Shown: positions 35,511 through 44,299 of the stretch, piece after piece | Layout: each line of letters starts with the position of its first letter | How positions within the stretch are numbered: position 1 is the first letter of the stretch | DNA from: Phyllobacterium calauticae | Lineage (GTDB): Bacteria; Pseudomonadota; Alphaproteobacteria; Rhizobiales; Rhizobiaceae | DNA length: 64,000 nucleotides | Direction: 5' to 3' | NCBI RefSeq assembly: GCF_019991125.1 | Contig: NZ_JAGENB010000001.1 | Span: 310,001-374,000 of the forward strand | The notes under the pieces: generated by a model | Told to the model about the DNA's origin: nothing | The model's database searches: none | Seen by the model: only the letters and a program-made list of their open reading frames with translations | Made by a program: the position numbers and the translations under genes

Positions 35511-35966
35511 TCAGGCGGCGTCCGGCGCAATCACGCCCTTGGTCAGGATGAAGCAGCCGTAAAAACGCCGCTCGCCGGTGGCGATGACGCAATAGGCATT
35601 CTTGGCGTGCTCGTAGAAGGCCATGCGGTCGATCGAGACCATCGGCCAGTGCTTGCCCTCGGCGGCATCGATTTCCGCCTGCAGTTCCTTCTGCACGTCC
35701 GGAATCTCATCGGGGCTGCCGACGATTTCCATGCGCGCGGCGGCGTCGTCGATGAAGGTATCGAGCGGCATGACCGAAAGAATGGCCCTGGCGGCGCGCG
35801 GCGCGCTCACATTATCGATCCGCAGCAACCGGCCGAGACGGGTCTGCCGGGCGATGGAATCGCCGGGGAAATTCGTATCGCAAATGACCAGGCGATCGCC
35901 GTGCCCCATGGACTTCAGCGCATAGAGGACATCGGCATTCAGCAGCGGATCGAGATTTTTCAGCAC
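35511..35966 (-). CDS. RbsD/FucU-family sugar mutarotase
   Basis: A 151-residue protein of the RbsD/FucU family, which interconverts ring forms or anomers of ribose or fucose to supply the kinase or isomerase. It begins MLKNLDPLLNADVLYALKSMGHGD, where GHGD carries the catalytic His, and has CDTNFPGDS and a C-terminal YGCFILTKGV. At about 150 residues it fits FucU-type length better than RbsD (about 139). The start is GTG 35966 with GAGGA five bases upstream. Last gene of the leftward operon, behind ribokinase, so ribose is the plausible sugar. Confidence 0.88.
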   Translation of the reverse strand: MLKNLDPLLNADVLYALKSMGHGDRLVICDTNFPGDSIARQTRLGRLLRIDNVSAPRAARAILSVMPLDTFIDDAAARMEIVGSPDEIPDVQKELQAEIDAAEGKHWPMVSIDRMAFYEHAKNAYCVIATGERRFYGCFILTKGVIAPDAA

Positions 35967-35997
35967 GGTTGTTTCCTCATTCTAGCGGGTATTGGCC

Positions 35998-36927
35998 TTA
36001 AGCCTTGTTGGCAGCGACGAAGGCCTCGAACTCCGCCGTCGTCGCATAGGATTTCTGCGTGCCCGGACGCGTGATGGAATCCGCCGCATAGAGCGCCGCC
36101 TTCTTCAGCGAGGCTTCCAGCTCCTTGGTCTCGACGTAGAAGCGGGCAAAGCTGCCGATGAAAGCATCGCCGGCACCGGTCGTGTCCTTCGGCTTGACCT
36201 TGACCGGTTCGATCATGGTCGACTTGTCGGCGGTGATCAGCCGCGCGCCGCGCGAGCCGAGCGTGACGATGACAGTGCGGATACCCCGGGTGATCAGCGC
36301 ATGGGCCGCCTGTTCGATCTGTTCGTCGGTGTCGGTGGGCATGCCGGTCAAAAGCGCCAGCTCGCTCTCGTTCGGCACCACGAAGGTGACTTTGGCAACC
36401 TTCGCGGCATCCAGATCGGGCGCAGCGGGGGCGGGATTGAGGATGGTCTCGATACCGTGTTTCTCGGCGAAGGCAGCGGTGTAGTAGACCGTCTCCAGCG
36501 GCACTTCCAGCTGCATCAGGATCAGGTCGCATTGCTTCAGATCTTCGGCGGCCGCGTCGATATCGGCGGGCTTGAGATCATTGTTCGCGCCCTTGATGAT
36601 CAGGATCGAATTCTCGCCTGTTTCGTCGACGAAAATCGGTGCGACGCCGCTCGACTGCCCGGCCACCATGCCGACATGGCTGATATCGATGCCGTTGTTC
36701 CGCAGATTGTCGATGGTGCTCTGGCCGAACACGTCATCGCCCACCTTGGTGACCATCATCACGTCGGCATCAAGCCGGGCGGCGGCCACGGCCTGATTGG
36801 CACCCTTGCCGCCGAACCCCATGGCGAATGCCGGTGCTTCCAGGGTTTCGCCGGGCGCCGGCATGCGGATGATCGACGTGACGAGATCGGTCATGTTGCT
36901 GCCAACGACTGCAATGCGACGAGCCAT
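35998..36927 (-). CDS. rbsK: Ribokinase (PfkB family)
   Basis: A 309-residue PfkB sugar kinase phosphorylating D-ribose (or a close pentose) at O-5 with ATP. It shows the N-terminal VVGSNMTDLV, the sugar-binding GGKGANQAVAAARL, NPAPA, PNESELALLTG, and the catalytic anion-hole motif DTTGAGDAFIG with Asp as base. AAGGA precedes ATG 36927. It lies between the permease genes and the mutarotase gene in the leftward operon. Confidence 0.9.
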   Translation of the reverse strand: MARRIAVVGSNMTDLVTSIIRMPAPGETLEAPAFAMGFGGKGANQAVAAARLDADVMMVTKVGDDVFGQSTIDNLRNNGIDISHVGMVAGQSSGVAPIFVDETGENSILIIKGANNDLKPADIDAAAEDLKQCDLILMQLEVPLETVYYTAAFAEKHGIETILNPAPAAPDLDAAKVAKVTFVVPNESELALLTGMPTDTDEQIEQAAHALITRGIRTVIVTLGSRGARLITADKSTMIEPVKVKPKDTTGAGDAFIGSFARFYVETKELEASLKKAALYAADSITRPGTQKSYATTAEFEAFVAANKA

Positions 36928-36999
36928 ATTATGTTCCTTGCCTTATCCGTAGTGTTTGAAATTGCTCTATATCAATGACTTCACGAAAGAAACATGCCC

Positions 37000-37995
37000 C
37001 TACCTGTCGCTGTTCCTGAAAGCGTTGAGCGCGATGACCAGCAGCAGGAAACCACCCCAGATGAAGTCGATCAGGTGGTTGGAAAAACGCAGGATCTGGA
37101 AGCCGGAGGACAGCAGCATCAGCGCGATCAGGGCAATCGAAACCCCGAGCACCCTGCCCTTGCCGCCCGCCGGATTGGTACCGCCGAGCACGGCAATCAG
37201 GATGGCCTGCAGGAGATAGGATGCGCCGTAATCCGACTTGGCCGCATTGGTCCGGCCCGACAGGATGATCCCGGCAATGGCCGCGAGCAGCCCCGTCATC
37301 ATGTAGGAGTAGAAAATCATCCGGTCCTTGCGCAGACCGGCAAAGATGGCGGCGCGCGGATTGGTGCCGATCAGCATCAGGTTGACGCCGAGCGTGGTGC
37401 GCGTCAGCAGGACAGCGACGGCACCCGCAACGATGACGAATAGGATGAACGGCGTGGCAATGCCCAGAATCTTGCCATTGCCGATAAAGTTCCAGGCATC
37501 CGGGAAGCCGACAATCGCCGGGCCGCCGGTGAGGACCACGGCAAGACCGGTAAAGATCTGTCCGGTACCCAGCGTCGCCAGGATCGGCGTGATGCGCAAT
37601 TTGGAGATGAGGAAGCCGTTGAGCACCCCGGCGAGAAGGCCGATGGCGAGCGCCATCAGGACGCCGATGCCGGTGTACAGCAGCACCATGCCGGTGGACT
37701 GGCTGGTTCCGACAATCACCGAATGGAAGAACACACCAGCGAGGATGCCGGCGAGATTGGCAATGCCCACCACGGAGAGGTCGATGCCGCCGGTCAGCAT
37801 GGCGATCATCATGGCAATGGCGAGGATGCCCAGTTCCGGCATGATGTAGGTGATGGATTCAAAGTTGTAGTAGCGCAGGAACTTGTCCGGGTTGAGATAG
37901 GACATCAGCGCGAAGACGAGCACGGTGATGACGAGCAGTTGCAGGATGTTGCGATCCTGTCCGAAAATGCGCTTGGCGAATGAGCTGTTTTGCAT
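37000..37995 (-). CDS. Sugar ABC transporter permease (second of pair)
   Basis: A 331-residue permease of the RbsC/YtfT/YjfF class, beginning MQNSSFAKRIFGQDRNILQ. Landmarks: MIAMLTGGIDLSVVGIANLAG, ILATLGTGQIFTGLAVVLTGG, NPRAAIFAGLRKDR, and VLGGTNPAGGKGRVLGVSIAL. ATG 37995 is chosen; the frame runs open to 38094 but that part lies over the preceding permease gene. It presumably forms a heterodimer with the neighbouring permease. Confidence 0.9.
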   Translation of the reverse strand: MQNSSFAKRIFGQDRNILQLLVITVLVFALMSYLNPDKFLRYYNFESITYIMPELGILAIAMMIAMLTGGIDLSVVGIANLAGILAGVFFHSVIVGTSQSTGMVLLYTGIGVLMALAIGLLAGVLNGFLISKLRITPILATLGTGQIFTGLAVVLTGGPAIVGFPDAWNFIGNGKILGIATPFILFVIVAGAVAVLLTRTTLGVNLMLIGTNPRAAIFAGLRKDRMIFYSYMMTGLLAAIAGIILSGRTNAAKSDYGASYLLQAILIAVLGGTNPAGGKGRVLGVSIALIALMLLSSGFQILRFSNHLIDFIWGGFLLLVIALNAFRNSDR

Positions 37996-38012
37996 GATGA
38001 CGTTCCCTGCTC

Positions 38013-38990
38013 TCACACCAGTTTCTTGCGGTCGCGCCAGGCGGTCAGCGCTGTCGCAACGATAATGATCAGGCCGACGACGACACGCTGCCACGTGGTG
38101 TCGACCTTCATGATGATCAGGCTGTTCTTGACCATGACAAGCATGAACACCCCGAGCAGCGTGCCCGTGACGCTGCCGCGTCCGCCGAAGATCGAGGCGC
38201 CGCCGAGCACGACGGCGGCGATGACATCGAGTTCGAGCCCGGCAAAGTCACGCGGATTGGCGAGCCAGATCATCGAGCCGTGCAGGAGACCGGCAAAACC
38301 GGCCAGCGCCCCGGCAAAGCAATAGACGAAGAACAGCGTGCGGCGGGTGTTGAAGCCGACACGGCTCGCCGCTTCCGGCGCGCCGCCCAACGCAAAAATG
38401 CTGCGCCCCGCCATGGTGTAGCGCAGGAAAAGGTGGGTGACGAGGGCAAGGCCGAGATAGATCAGGATCATCGCCGTCAGGCCGAAATTGGTGCCGGTGG
38501 CCGAGGTCAGGCTGACCAGATCGGTCTTGGCGAACGCGATCAGCTGCTGGGGCATCTTGTCGATGTTGATGACGCTGGTGCCGACAAGGCCAAGCAGCAA
38601 TCCGCGCACCACGCTGCCGGTGCCCAGCGTGACGATCAGCGGGATCATCCGGAACGTGTGGATGAAAAACGCATTGAACGCGCCGAGAAACAGGCCGATC
38701 AGCGTTGCCGCGACGAAGGGCAGAAACACGCCCTCATAGCCCATATAGATCATCAGCTTGATGGTCAGGTACATGGCCGCGGCGGCAAAGGCGGTGAACG
38801 ACACGTCGATGCCGCCCGAGATCATCACCACGAGAACGCCGAGCGCCATGATGCCGATGATGACATTGCTGCGCAGAAGCCCGAACAGGTTGTCCAGCGA
38901 CCAGAAGGCCGGGTTGATCAGTCCAATGATGATCATGGCGGCAAAGAGGATGCACGCGATGATGAATTCCGATCGGCGAAACAGAGTCAT
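38013..38990 (-). CDS. Sugar ABC transporter permease (first of pair)
   Basis: A 325-residue permease of the same class, starting MTLFRRSEFIIACILFA. It shows VLVVMISGGIDVSFTAFAA, IVTLGTGSVVRGLLLGLVG, FALGGAPEAASRVGFN and VVLGGASIFGGRGSVTGTLLG. ATG 38990 overlaps the ATPase stop by four bases. The two permeases are divergent from one another and from the single permease of the rightward arm, so the two arms are not simple duplicates. Confidence 0.9.
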   Translation of the reverse strand: MTLFRRSEFIIACILFAAMIIIGLINPAFWSLDNLFGLLRSNVIIGIMALGVLVVMISGGIDVSFTAFAAAAMYLTIKLMIYMGYEGVFLPFVAATLIGLFLGAFNAFFIHTFRMIPLIVTLGTGSVVRGLLLGLVGTSVINIDKMPQQLIAFAKTDLVSLTSATGTNFGLTAMILIYLGLALVTHLFLRYTMAGRSIFALGGAPEAASRVGFNTRRTLFFVYCFAGALAGFAGLLHGSMIWLANPRDFAGLELDVIAAVVLGGASIFGGRGSVTGTLLGVFMLVMVKNSLIIMKVDTTWQRVVVGLIIIVATALTAWRDRKKLV

Positions 38991-40486
38991 TTCAAGGCCT
39001 TCAGGCGGTCGTTTAGAGTGTCTTCATCCAAAGCATCAGGTCCGACTTCATCGACGAAACGGCCGCGGTGCATGATGATGACGCGGTTGCAGTTCTGCAC
39101 AAGCTCGGGCACATCGTCGGATATCATCAAAACGGCAAGGCCATCCTGGGTGGCGAGATCGCGGATCTTGCGATGGATCTGCGCCTTGGAACCGACATCG
39201 ACGCCAACGGTCGGGCCGTTGAGGATGAGCACCCGCGCCCCGGTCAACAGCCAGCGCGCCAGAACGACGCGCTGCTGATTGCCGCCGGAGAGATGGTTGA
39301 CGGGCGTATAGGGTCCGGGCGCGGCAATCTGCATGGCACCGAACATCGCGGTGGTGGCCTTCGCCGTCTTCTTGCGGTCGATGAACAGGCCCCGGACGAA
39401 ATTGTCGAGCGATGTCGCCAGCATGTTGCGCTCGATCGACTGGGTCAGGAACAGGCCTTCCGTCAGCCGGTCTTCCGGCACATAGGCCAGGCCGCTGGCA
39501 ATGGCTTCCTGCACGGTCTTCGGATGCACGCTGGTGCCGTCGATCTTGACGGTTCCGGTGAATTTGGGATGCATGCCGAACAGCGCCAGGGCCAGCTCCG
39601 TGCGGCCGGAGCCGATGAGGCCGGACAGGCCGACAATCTCGCCCGCATGCAATGTCAGGTTGATGTCATCGAGGCTGCCGGCAATGCTGAGATTGCGCAC
39701 GTCGAGACGCGGCAGCGTATCGCCCTTTGTCGGCTGCCAGCGATAGACCTGATCGGTCAGGTCATGACCGGTCATGGCGCGGGTGATCGCAGGCTCATCG
39801 AAATCGCTGATCGGGCCTTCGGCGGCCTTCTTGCCGTTGCGCAGGACCGTCAGCCGTTCGCTGATCTCCAGCATTTCGCGCATCTTGTGACTGACGAACA
39901 GCACGGCGATACCCTGCGCCTGGATATCGCGCACAATGCGGAACAGCGCATCGACCTCATGCCGGGTCAGCGCCGTCGTCGGCTCATCCATGATGATCAG
40001 ACGCGCATCGGCCATGACCGCACGGGCGATCGCCACGATCTGCTTGCCGGATGTCGGCAGCGTCTCGACATCGGCGTCGAGGTCCATCGTCACGCCGAGC
40101 CGGGCAAGCGCCTTTTCGGCGAGTTCGCGCACACGGCGCCAGTTGACGGTGCGCTTGCCTTCGAGAAGCAGCGTGTTCAGCGCCAGATTTTCTGCGACGG
40201 TCAGATTTCCGAACAGGGAAAAATCCTGATAGATGACCTGAATGCCATGCTGCACCGACTGGGCAGGCGTCATGCCGGAGACCGGCTTGCCATCGATCAG
40301 GATTTCACCATCGGTCGGCTGGTAAACACCGGCCATGATCTTGATGATCGTCGATTTGCCGGAACCGTTCTCTCCGGCGAGACAGTGGATTTCACCCGGC
40401 TTGATCGAGAGCGAGACAGCATCCAGCGCCACAAGGCCGCCAAAGCGCTTGCCGATATTTTTCAGTTCCAGAAGGTGTTCGCTCAT
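38987..40486 (-). CDS. Sugar ABC transporter ATP-binding protein with altered second Walker B
   Basis: A 499-residue double ATPase. The first cassette is regular: Walker A GENGSGKST and Walker B RLIIMDEPTTALTR. The second has GLIGSGRTE, the signature LSGGNQQRV, but Walker B reads VLILNGPTVGVDVG, with Asn423-Gly424 in place of Asp-Glu (codons at 39215-39220). The second site is therefore unlikely to hydrolyse ATP; the rightward paralogue keeps DE. GGAGA lies upstream of ATG 40486. A hairpin at 40515-40545 separates it from the binding-protein gene. Confidence 0.92.
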   Translation of the reverse strand: MSEHLLELKNIGKRFGGLVALDAVSLSIKPGEIHCLAGENGSGKSTIIKIMAGVYQPTDGEILIDGKPVSGMTPAQSVQHGIQVIYQDFSLFGNLTVAENLALNTLLLEGKRTVNWRRVRELAEKALARLGVTMDLDADVETLPTSGKQIVAIARAVMADARLIIMDEPTTALTRHEVDALFRIVRDIQAQGIAVLFVSHKMREMLEISERLTVLRNGKKAAEGPISDFDEPAITRAMTGHDLTDQVYRWQPTKGDTLPRLDVRNLSIAGSLDDINLTLHAGEIVGLSGLIGSGRTELALALFGMHPKFTGTVKIDGTSVHPKTVQEAIASGLAYVPEDRLTEGLFLTQSIERNMLATSLDNFVRGLFIDRKKTAKATTAMFGAMQIAAPGPYTPVNHLSGGNQQRVVLARWLLTGARVLILNGPTVGVDVGSKAQIHRKIRDLATQDGLAVLMISDDVPELVQNCNRVIIMHRGRFVDEVGPDALDEDTLNDRLKALK

Positions 40487-40514
40487 GCTTTCTCCGGTGC
40501 CGACACAGTGTTGA

Positions 40515-40545
40515 GGCGGCGGAGTCCATAGGGACGCCCGCCGCC
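40515..40545 (-). other. Intercistronic hairpin after the second binding-protein gene
   Basis: GGCGGCGG (40515-40522) and CCGCCGCC (40538-40545) pair perfectly around a 15-nt loop, just downstream of the binding-protein stop on the minus strand and before the ATPase start. It mirrors the hairpin at 31685-31712 in the other importer operon. Confidence 0.5.
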
Positions 40546-40560
40546 ATCAAACAATAGCGA

Positions 40561-41604
40561 TCAGAAGTTGTAATCGCCCATATTGGCCGAGGTTACGCCA
40601 ACCCAGCCTGCACCATAGAGCAGGTTTGGCTTGGATGCATCGGGAACGAGCAGGCTGTTGTAGCCGGGCAGGCCCAGATCAAGACCGGCCTTGATCTCGC
40701 CGTTCTTCTTTTCCAGCGCCATGACGGCCAGTTCGTTCATGGCGTAACCGGCAACGGCCGGATCCCAGAACTGGATGTACTGGATGTCGCCATTCTTGAG
40801 GTATTGGCCCGCAACGGAAACCAGACCGGTACCGGCAAAGAAGACCTTGCCCTTCAGACCGCCTTCGGCGATCAGACGGCCAGCGCCGGCGGAGGTCGGC
40901 ATCGGCGCACCCAGGATGCCCTTGACATCCGGATAGGTGGTCATGGCTTCCTTCAGCTTGGTATAATCCTGGTTGGCATCGTCATAGGTTTCCAGACGCT
41001 CCGTTGCCAGGGACATGTCCGGGAAATTCTTCTTCTGGTATTCGATGGCACCATCGATCCAGTCCATCTGCGACTTCGAGGTCAGGCTGCCGACGGTGGC
41101 GAGATACTTGCCCTTGCCGCCCATATCCTTGGCCAGAACTTCCATCAGCTTCGCGCCGTAGGCCTTGTTGTCGAAGGCTTCGAGCTCATAATCGACATTG
41201 ACGATGTTGGAGGCTTCGTGCGCGATGACGACGATACCGCGATCGCGCGCCTTCTTCAGAACCGGCTCGACCGCTTCCACCGAGAACGGCACGATGCAGA
41301 TGGCATCGACGCCCTGCGCGATCAGATTTTCAACGATCTGCACCTGCGCGGCGGCATCGGCCTGGCTCGGGCCGACCATCCACGCGTCTGCGCCGGTTTC
41401 CGCCTTGAACTGTGCAACGCCGGTGCGCATGCGGTCGAACCAGGCGATGCCGTCGACCTTGACGACCGTGGCAATCGAATAGGTCTTGCCGCTGGCGGAG
41501 GTGACGTATTCCTTCTTCACCTTGGATGTATCGACGGCGCTGTCGGCCATGGCCGGTGCGGCCAGTGCCGCAACGATGGCGAGTGATGCGAGCAGTTTCT
41601 TCAC
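40561..41604 (-). CDS. Sugar ABC transporter substrate-binding protein (LsrB/RhaS-like)
   Basis: A 347-residue periplasmic protein of the type I class, starting with a signal peptide (KKLLASLAIVAALAAPAMA). Features such as SIATVVKVDGIAWFDRM, ICIVPFSVEAVEPVLKKA, SQMDWIDGAIEYQKKNFPDM and GDIQYIQFWDPAVAGYAMN resemble LsrB/RhaS-type binding proteins more than RbsB. The start is GTG 41604 with GGAGG about nine bases upstream; the frame is open to 41679. First gene of the leftward operon. With ribokinase and mutarotase behind it a pentose is likely, though a rhamnose- or AI-2-like ligand cannot be excluded. Confidence 0.9.
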   Translation of the reverse strand: MKKLLASLAIVAALAAPAMADSAVDTSKVKKEYVTSASGKTYSIATVVKVDGIAWFDRMRTGVAQFKAETGADAWMVGPSQADAAAQVQIVENLIAQGVDAICIVPFSVEAVEPVLKKARDRGIVVIAHEASNIVNVDYELEAFDNKAYGAKLMEVLAKDMGGKGKYLATVGSLTSKSQMDWIDGAIEYQKKNFPDMSLATERLETYDDANQDYTKLKEAMTTYPDVKGILGAPMPTSAGAGRLIAEGGLKGKVFFAGTGLVSVAGQYLKNGDIQYIQFWDPAVAGYAMNELAVMALEKKNGEIKAGLDLGLPGYNSLLVPDASKPNLLYGAGWVGVTSANMGDYNF

Positions 41605-41832
41605 AGGTTTATCCTCCCTTGGTTTTGTCTTGTATTTTCCCGGCTGTGCGCGAAGCGCCCACCCTGAAATCCTTCTCATGTCGCGGAAAATGCCTTGGCC
41701 TGACGATGCACATCAAAACCGGTCCGCCCTCGATGGGTGCCGCGGTACGATGCCAAAAACTGTCAGATCAATTTGCGCCCGAGATTCTCCCAAACCGGCG
41801 CAAATGTGCCTCTCCCTGCGATTCATGCCTTC

Positions 41833-41877
41833 ATGAAACGTTTCATTCAACATTTCGGATCATGCGGGACTTGTCAA
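41833..41877 (-). promoter_or_regulatory. Promoter and LacI-type operator of the leftward sugar operon
   Basis: ATGAAACGTTTCAT at 41833-41846 is identical to the two operators before the rightward importer. On the minus strand TTGACA (41877-41872) is followed after 17 bp by a weak -10 (AATGTT), so the operator covers the start of transcription. The leader from there to the GTG at 41604 is about 220 nt with no other recognised element. The stretch 41878-42046 presumably holds the promoter of the divergent epimerase gene. Confidence 0.65.
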
Positions 41878-42046
41878 TACGACTCGGCCGAGATTGAACA
41901 AATGTTTATCGGGATATTGAATTGTCACGAATTTTTGCGCGACCGCAGCAGGAAATCCGCTTTCCCCGCATTGAATATGGATTGGCGCATTGATTGGCAG
42001 CGACACCTCTTGATATGAGTGAGGTTTAGGAATGGGGTTTCACACA

Positions 42047-43000
42047 ATGGTCAAGGGCAAGGTCCTCGTCACGGGCGCTTCCGGCTTCATCGGACAGGAG
42101 CTTGTGCCGCACCTCATGGCCGCCGGTTATCAGGTGACCGGCGCTTCGCGCTCATCGACGAGCCCGGCGACCCTCCCGATTGAAACGATTCCTCTGCCCT
42201 CGCCCGCTGCCCCAGACGAAGATTTCGCGCGGCTGCTCGCCGGGTTCGATCATGTGGTGCATCTGGCCGCCATCGCCCACACGCGGCTGCCGGAGGCGGC
42301 ACAGCTCTACCACGATGTGAACTGTGTCCTCGCCGCCAAACTCGCCAGGGCTGCGGATCAGGCGATCAGCGGCAAACTGGTGTTCCTTTCGTCAATCCGG
42401 GCGCAATCGGGGGCCACGCAGGAGGGTCTCGTCACCGAGTTGTCGCCGCCCCGGCCAAGCGATGATTACGGCCGGGCAAAACTTGCCGCCGAGGCGGAAA
42501 TCGCCGCGGCCATGCCGAGGCGCAACTTTACCATCCTGCGTCCCGTCCTTGTCTACGGGCCCGGCGTGAAGGGCAACATGGCGGCGCTGATCAGGCTCGC
42601 GGCCCGCAAGATACCCCTGCCGCTGCAGTCACTGACGGGACAACGCTCGGTGCTTGACCGCTCGGCGCTGTGCCGCGCCATCCTGCACAGCCTGTGCAGC
42701 ACGAACACGGACGGGGGCATCTATATCGTCGCGGACAAGAGGCCCATGACAGCAGCGGCAATCGTCACGGCGATCCGGCATGGCCTGGGCCGGGATGCCG
42801 GACTGGTCGGCATTCCCGCCGGACTCCTGCATCTCGCCGCTGCCGTGACCGGCCAGCAGCAGCGCTGGCAAACACTCAACGGCAATCTCGTGGCAAGCGC
42901 CGCCCTGCTGGAATCAACCGGCTGGGAACCGACTGTTGATTCCGGCTTGCGGATCGCGCAGTCGGTTTTGCCTGCGAGCCGTGCAGCCGCACGCGATTGA
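42047..43000 (+). CDS. NAD-dependent epimerase/dehydratase (extended SDR)
   Basis: A 317-residue nucleotide-sugar SDR: Rossmann motif VLVTGASGFIGQEL, then VVHLAAIAHT, catalytic YGRAK (Tyr-x-x-x-Lys) preceded by FLSSIRAQSG, and RPVLVYGPGVKGNM. It resembles UDP-glucose 4-epimerase-like proteins paired with polyprenyl-phosphate transferases in O-antigen loci. ATG 42047 gives the normal start; ATG 42032 is also in frame. The transferase gene follows after a tRNA gene on the opposite strand. The exact nucleotide-sugar substrate cannot be told. Confidence 0.85.
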   Translation: MVKGKVLVTGASGFIGQELVPHLMAAGYQVTGASRSSTSPATLPIETIPLPSPAAPDEDFARLLAGFDHVVHLAAIAHTRLPEAAQLYHDVNCVLAAKLARAADQAISGKLVFLSSIRAQSGATQEGLVTELSPPRPSDDYGRAKLAAEAEIAAAMPRRNFTILRPVLVYGPGVKGNMAALIRLAARKIPLPLQSLTGQRSVLDRSALCRAILHSLCSTNTDGGIYIVADKRPMTAAAIVTAIRHGLGRDAGLVGIPAGLLHLAAAVTGQQQRWQTLNGNLVASAALLESTGWEPTVDSGLRIAQSVLPASRAAARD

Positions 43001-43046
43001 TTCCGGTTATATGAATATATTCAATGACTTGGATATTGCTGTGACA

Positions 43047-43121
43047 TGGCTGGGGCGCCTGGATTCGAACCAGGGAATGGCGGTACCAAAAACCGCTGCC
43101 TTACCACTTGGCTACGCCCCA
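43047..43121 (-). tRNA. tRNA-Gln (TTG anticodon)
   Basis: On the minus strand the acceptor stem TGGGGCG/CGCCCCA, D-arm GCCAAGTGGTAAGGC, anticodon stem GCGGT/ACCGC around loop TTTTGGT, and T-arm CCTGGTTCGAATCCAGG form a full cloverleaf, with discriminator G and encoded CCA at 43050-43047. Anticodon TTG reads CAA/CAG. It lies between two polysaccharide genes of opposite strand. Confidence 0.95.
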
Positions 43122-43297
43122 AAATGCCGATGCGGGTGCATTGCACCGCAGGACAGCGCGGCCTTATAACCTCTGGTTCCAGCTTGCGCAACGTGAATGA
43201 TTGCCCAGTTTGTCGCTCTTTCACAATTGTTTCGGCATTATTTTCATGACAAGGGTGTGAACAATCCGCCAAGCTCCAGATTAAGGGTGCCGCTGCC

Positions 43298-44299
43298 TTG
43301 TCGCCGATCCTCACCGTCTTTGTCTTTGCCGCCATTGCCAGCGCCGTGCTTCTTGCCGTTCTCATCCGGTTGCTGCCCAGCCATTTCCTGGCCGCGGGAA
43401 TCAATGAACGCTCAAACCACACCCAGCCTGCACGCCAGCTTGGCGGCCTTGCCATCGTGCCGGTGGTCGTGGCGCTCCTCTGGCTGTTCGGCGCGCGGAT
43501 GGGTCTCGACCAGCGCTTTCTCGTCACCGCGTCCATCGGTGCGCTGATCCTCTGGATCGCGGGGATGCTCGACGACCGGCATCACCTGCCGGAAAGCATC
43601 CGGATCGTCGCGCAGTTGATCGCCGCCTGCCTTTGCGTTTACGGCCTCGGGCCGGATTTCCGCCTGCTGCCGGATTTTTTCCCGGTCCTGCTTGAGCGGG
43701 GCCTGCTTGTTCTGGCGCTGGTCTATTTCATCAACCTGACCAATTTCATGGACGGCCTCGACCTGATGGTCGTGTCCGGAATGGGCATTCCGCTTGCCTT
43801 TCTCGCGGGGTTCGCGGCCTTCGGCCTGGCGGGCATGGCCAGCGGCAGCATCGCAGCGGCCATAGCCGGGGGGCTCTGCGGCTTTGCCCTGTTCAATCGC
43901 CCCAAGGCGACGGTTTTTCTCGGCGATTCCGGCAGCCTGCCGCTGGGGCTGCTGTGCGGCCTCGCCTTTTTCATGGTCGCCCACGACATGCGCATTGCCA
44001 CCGGACTGATCCTGCCGCTGTTTTTCATTGCCGATGCCACGACGACGCTGATCAAGCGCCTGCTCGAGGGCGACAATATTTTCGCCGCCCATTCCAAACA
44101 TGCCTATCAGGTTGCCAAACGCGCGGGATGGAGCGTGTGGCAGGTGGTGCTGACCGTGGCTGCACTGAATGTCGTTCTGGGCATCTGCGCATTTGCCGCG
44201 AGTTCCACCAGCATTCCGGTCCGCCTGACCGGTATTGTGGTGGCGGTTGTATGCGTTTGCGCCGTGCTGCTGCGCTTTCGCAGACGGACAGTGGCCTGA
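43298..44299 (+). CDS. Polyprenyl-phosphate glycosyl-1-phosphate transferase (WecA/WbkF-like)
   Basis: A 333-residue integral membrane enzyme of the MraY/WecA family with about ten helices. It moves a sugar-1-phosphate from a UDP-sugar to undecaprenyl phosphate, the first step of O-antigen assembly. Motifs: WIAGMLDDRHHLPE (DDxxD-like), TNFMDGLD, the catalytic FLGDSGSLPLG and the cytoplasmic HSKHAYQ. From memory it resembles Brucella WbkF. The start is an unusual TTG at 43298 with AAGGG upstream; no in-frame ATG or GTG lies nearby. Its stop directly abuts the stop of the convergent GT2 gene. Confidence 0.9.
   Translation: MSPILTVFVFAAIASAVLLAVLIRLLPSHFLAAGINERSNHTQPARQLGGLAIVPVVVALLWLFGARMGLDQRFLVTASIGALILWIAGMLDDRHHLPESIRIVAQLIAACLCVYGLGPDFRLLPDFFPVLLERGLLVLALVYFINLTNFMDGLDLMVVSGMGIPLAFLAGFAAFGLAGMASGSIAAAIAGGLCGFALFNRPKATVFLGDSGSLPLGLLCGLAFFMVAHDMRIATGLILPLFFIADATTTLIKRLLEGDNIFAAHSKHAYQVAKRAGWSVWQVVLTVAALNVVLGICAFAASSTSIPVRLTGIVVAVVCVCAVLLRFRRRTVA

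Noticed and set aside
43046-43249. Plus-strand frame beginning MAGAPGFEPGNGGTKNR
   Set aside because: It is the translated complement of tRNA-Gln, another common annotation artefact.
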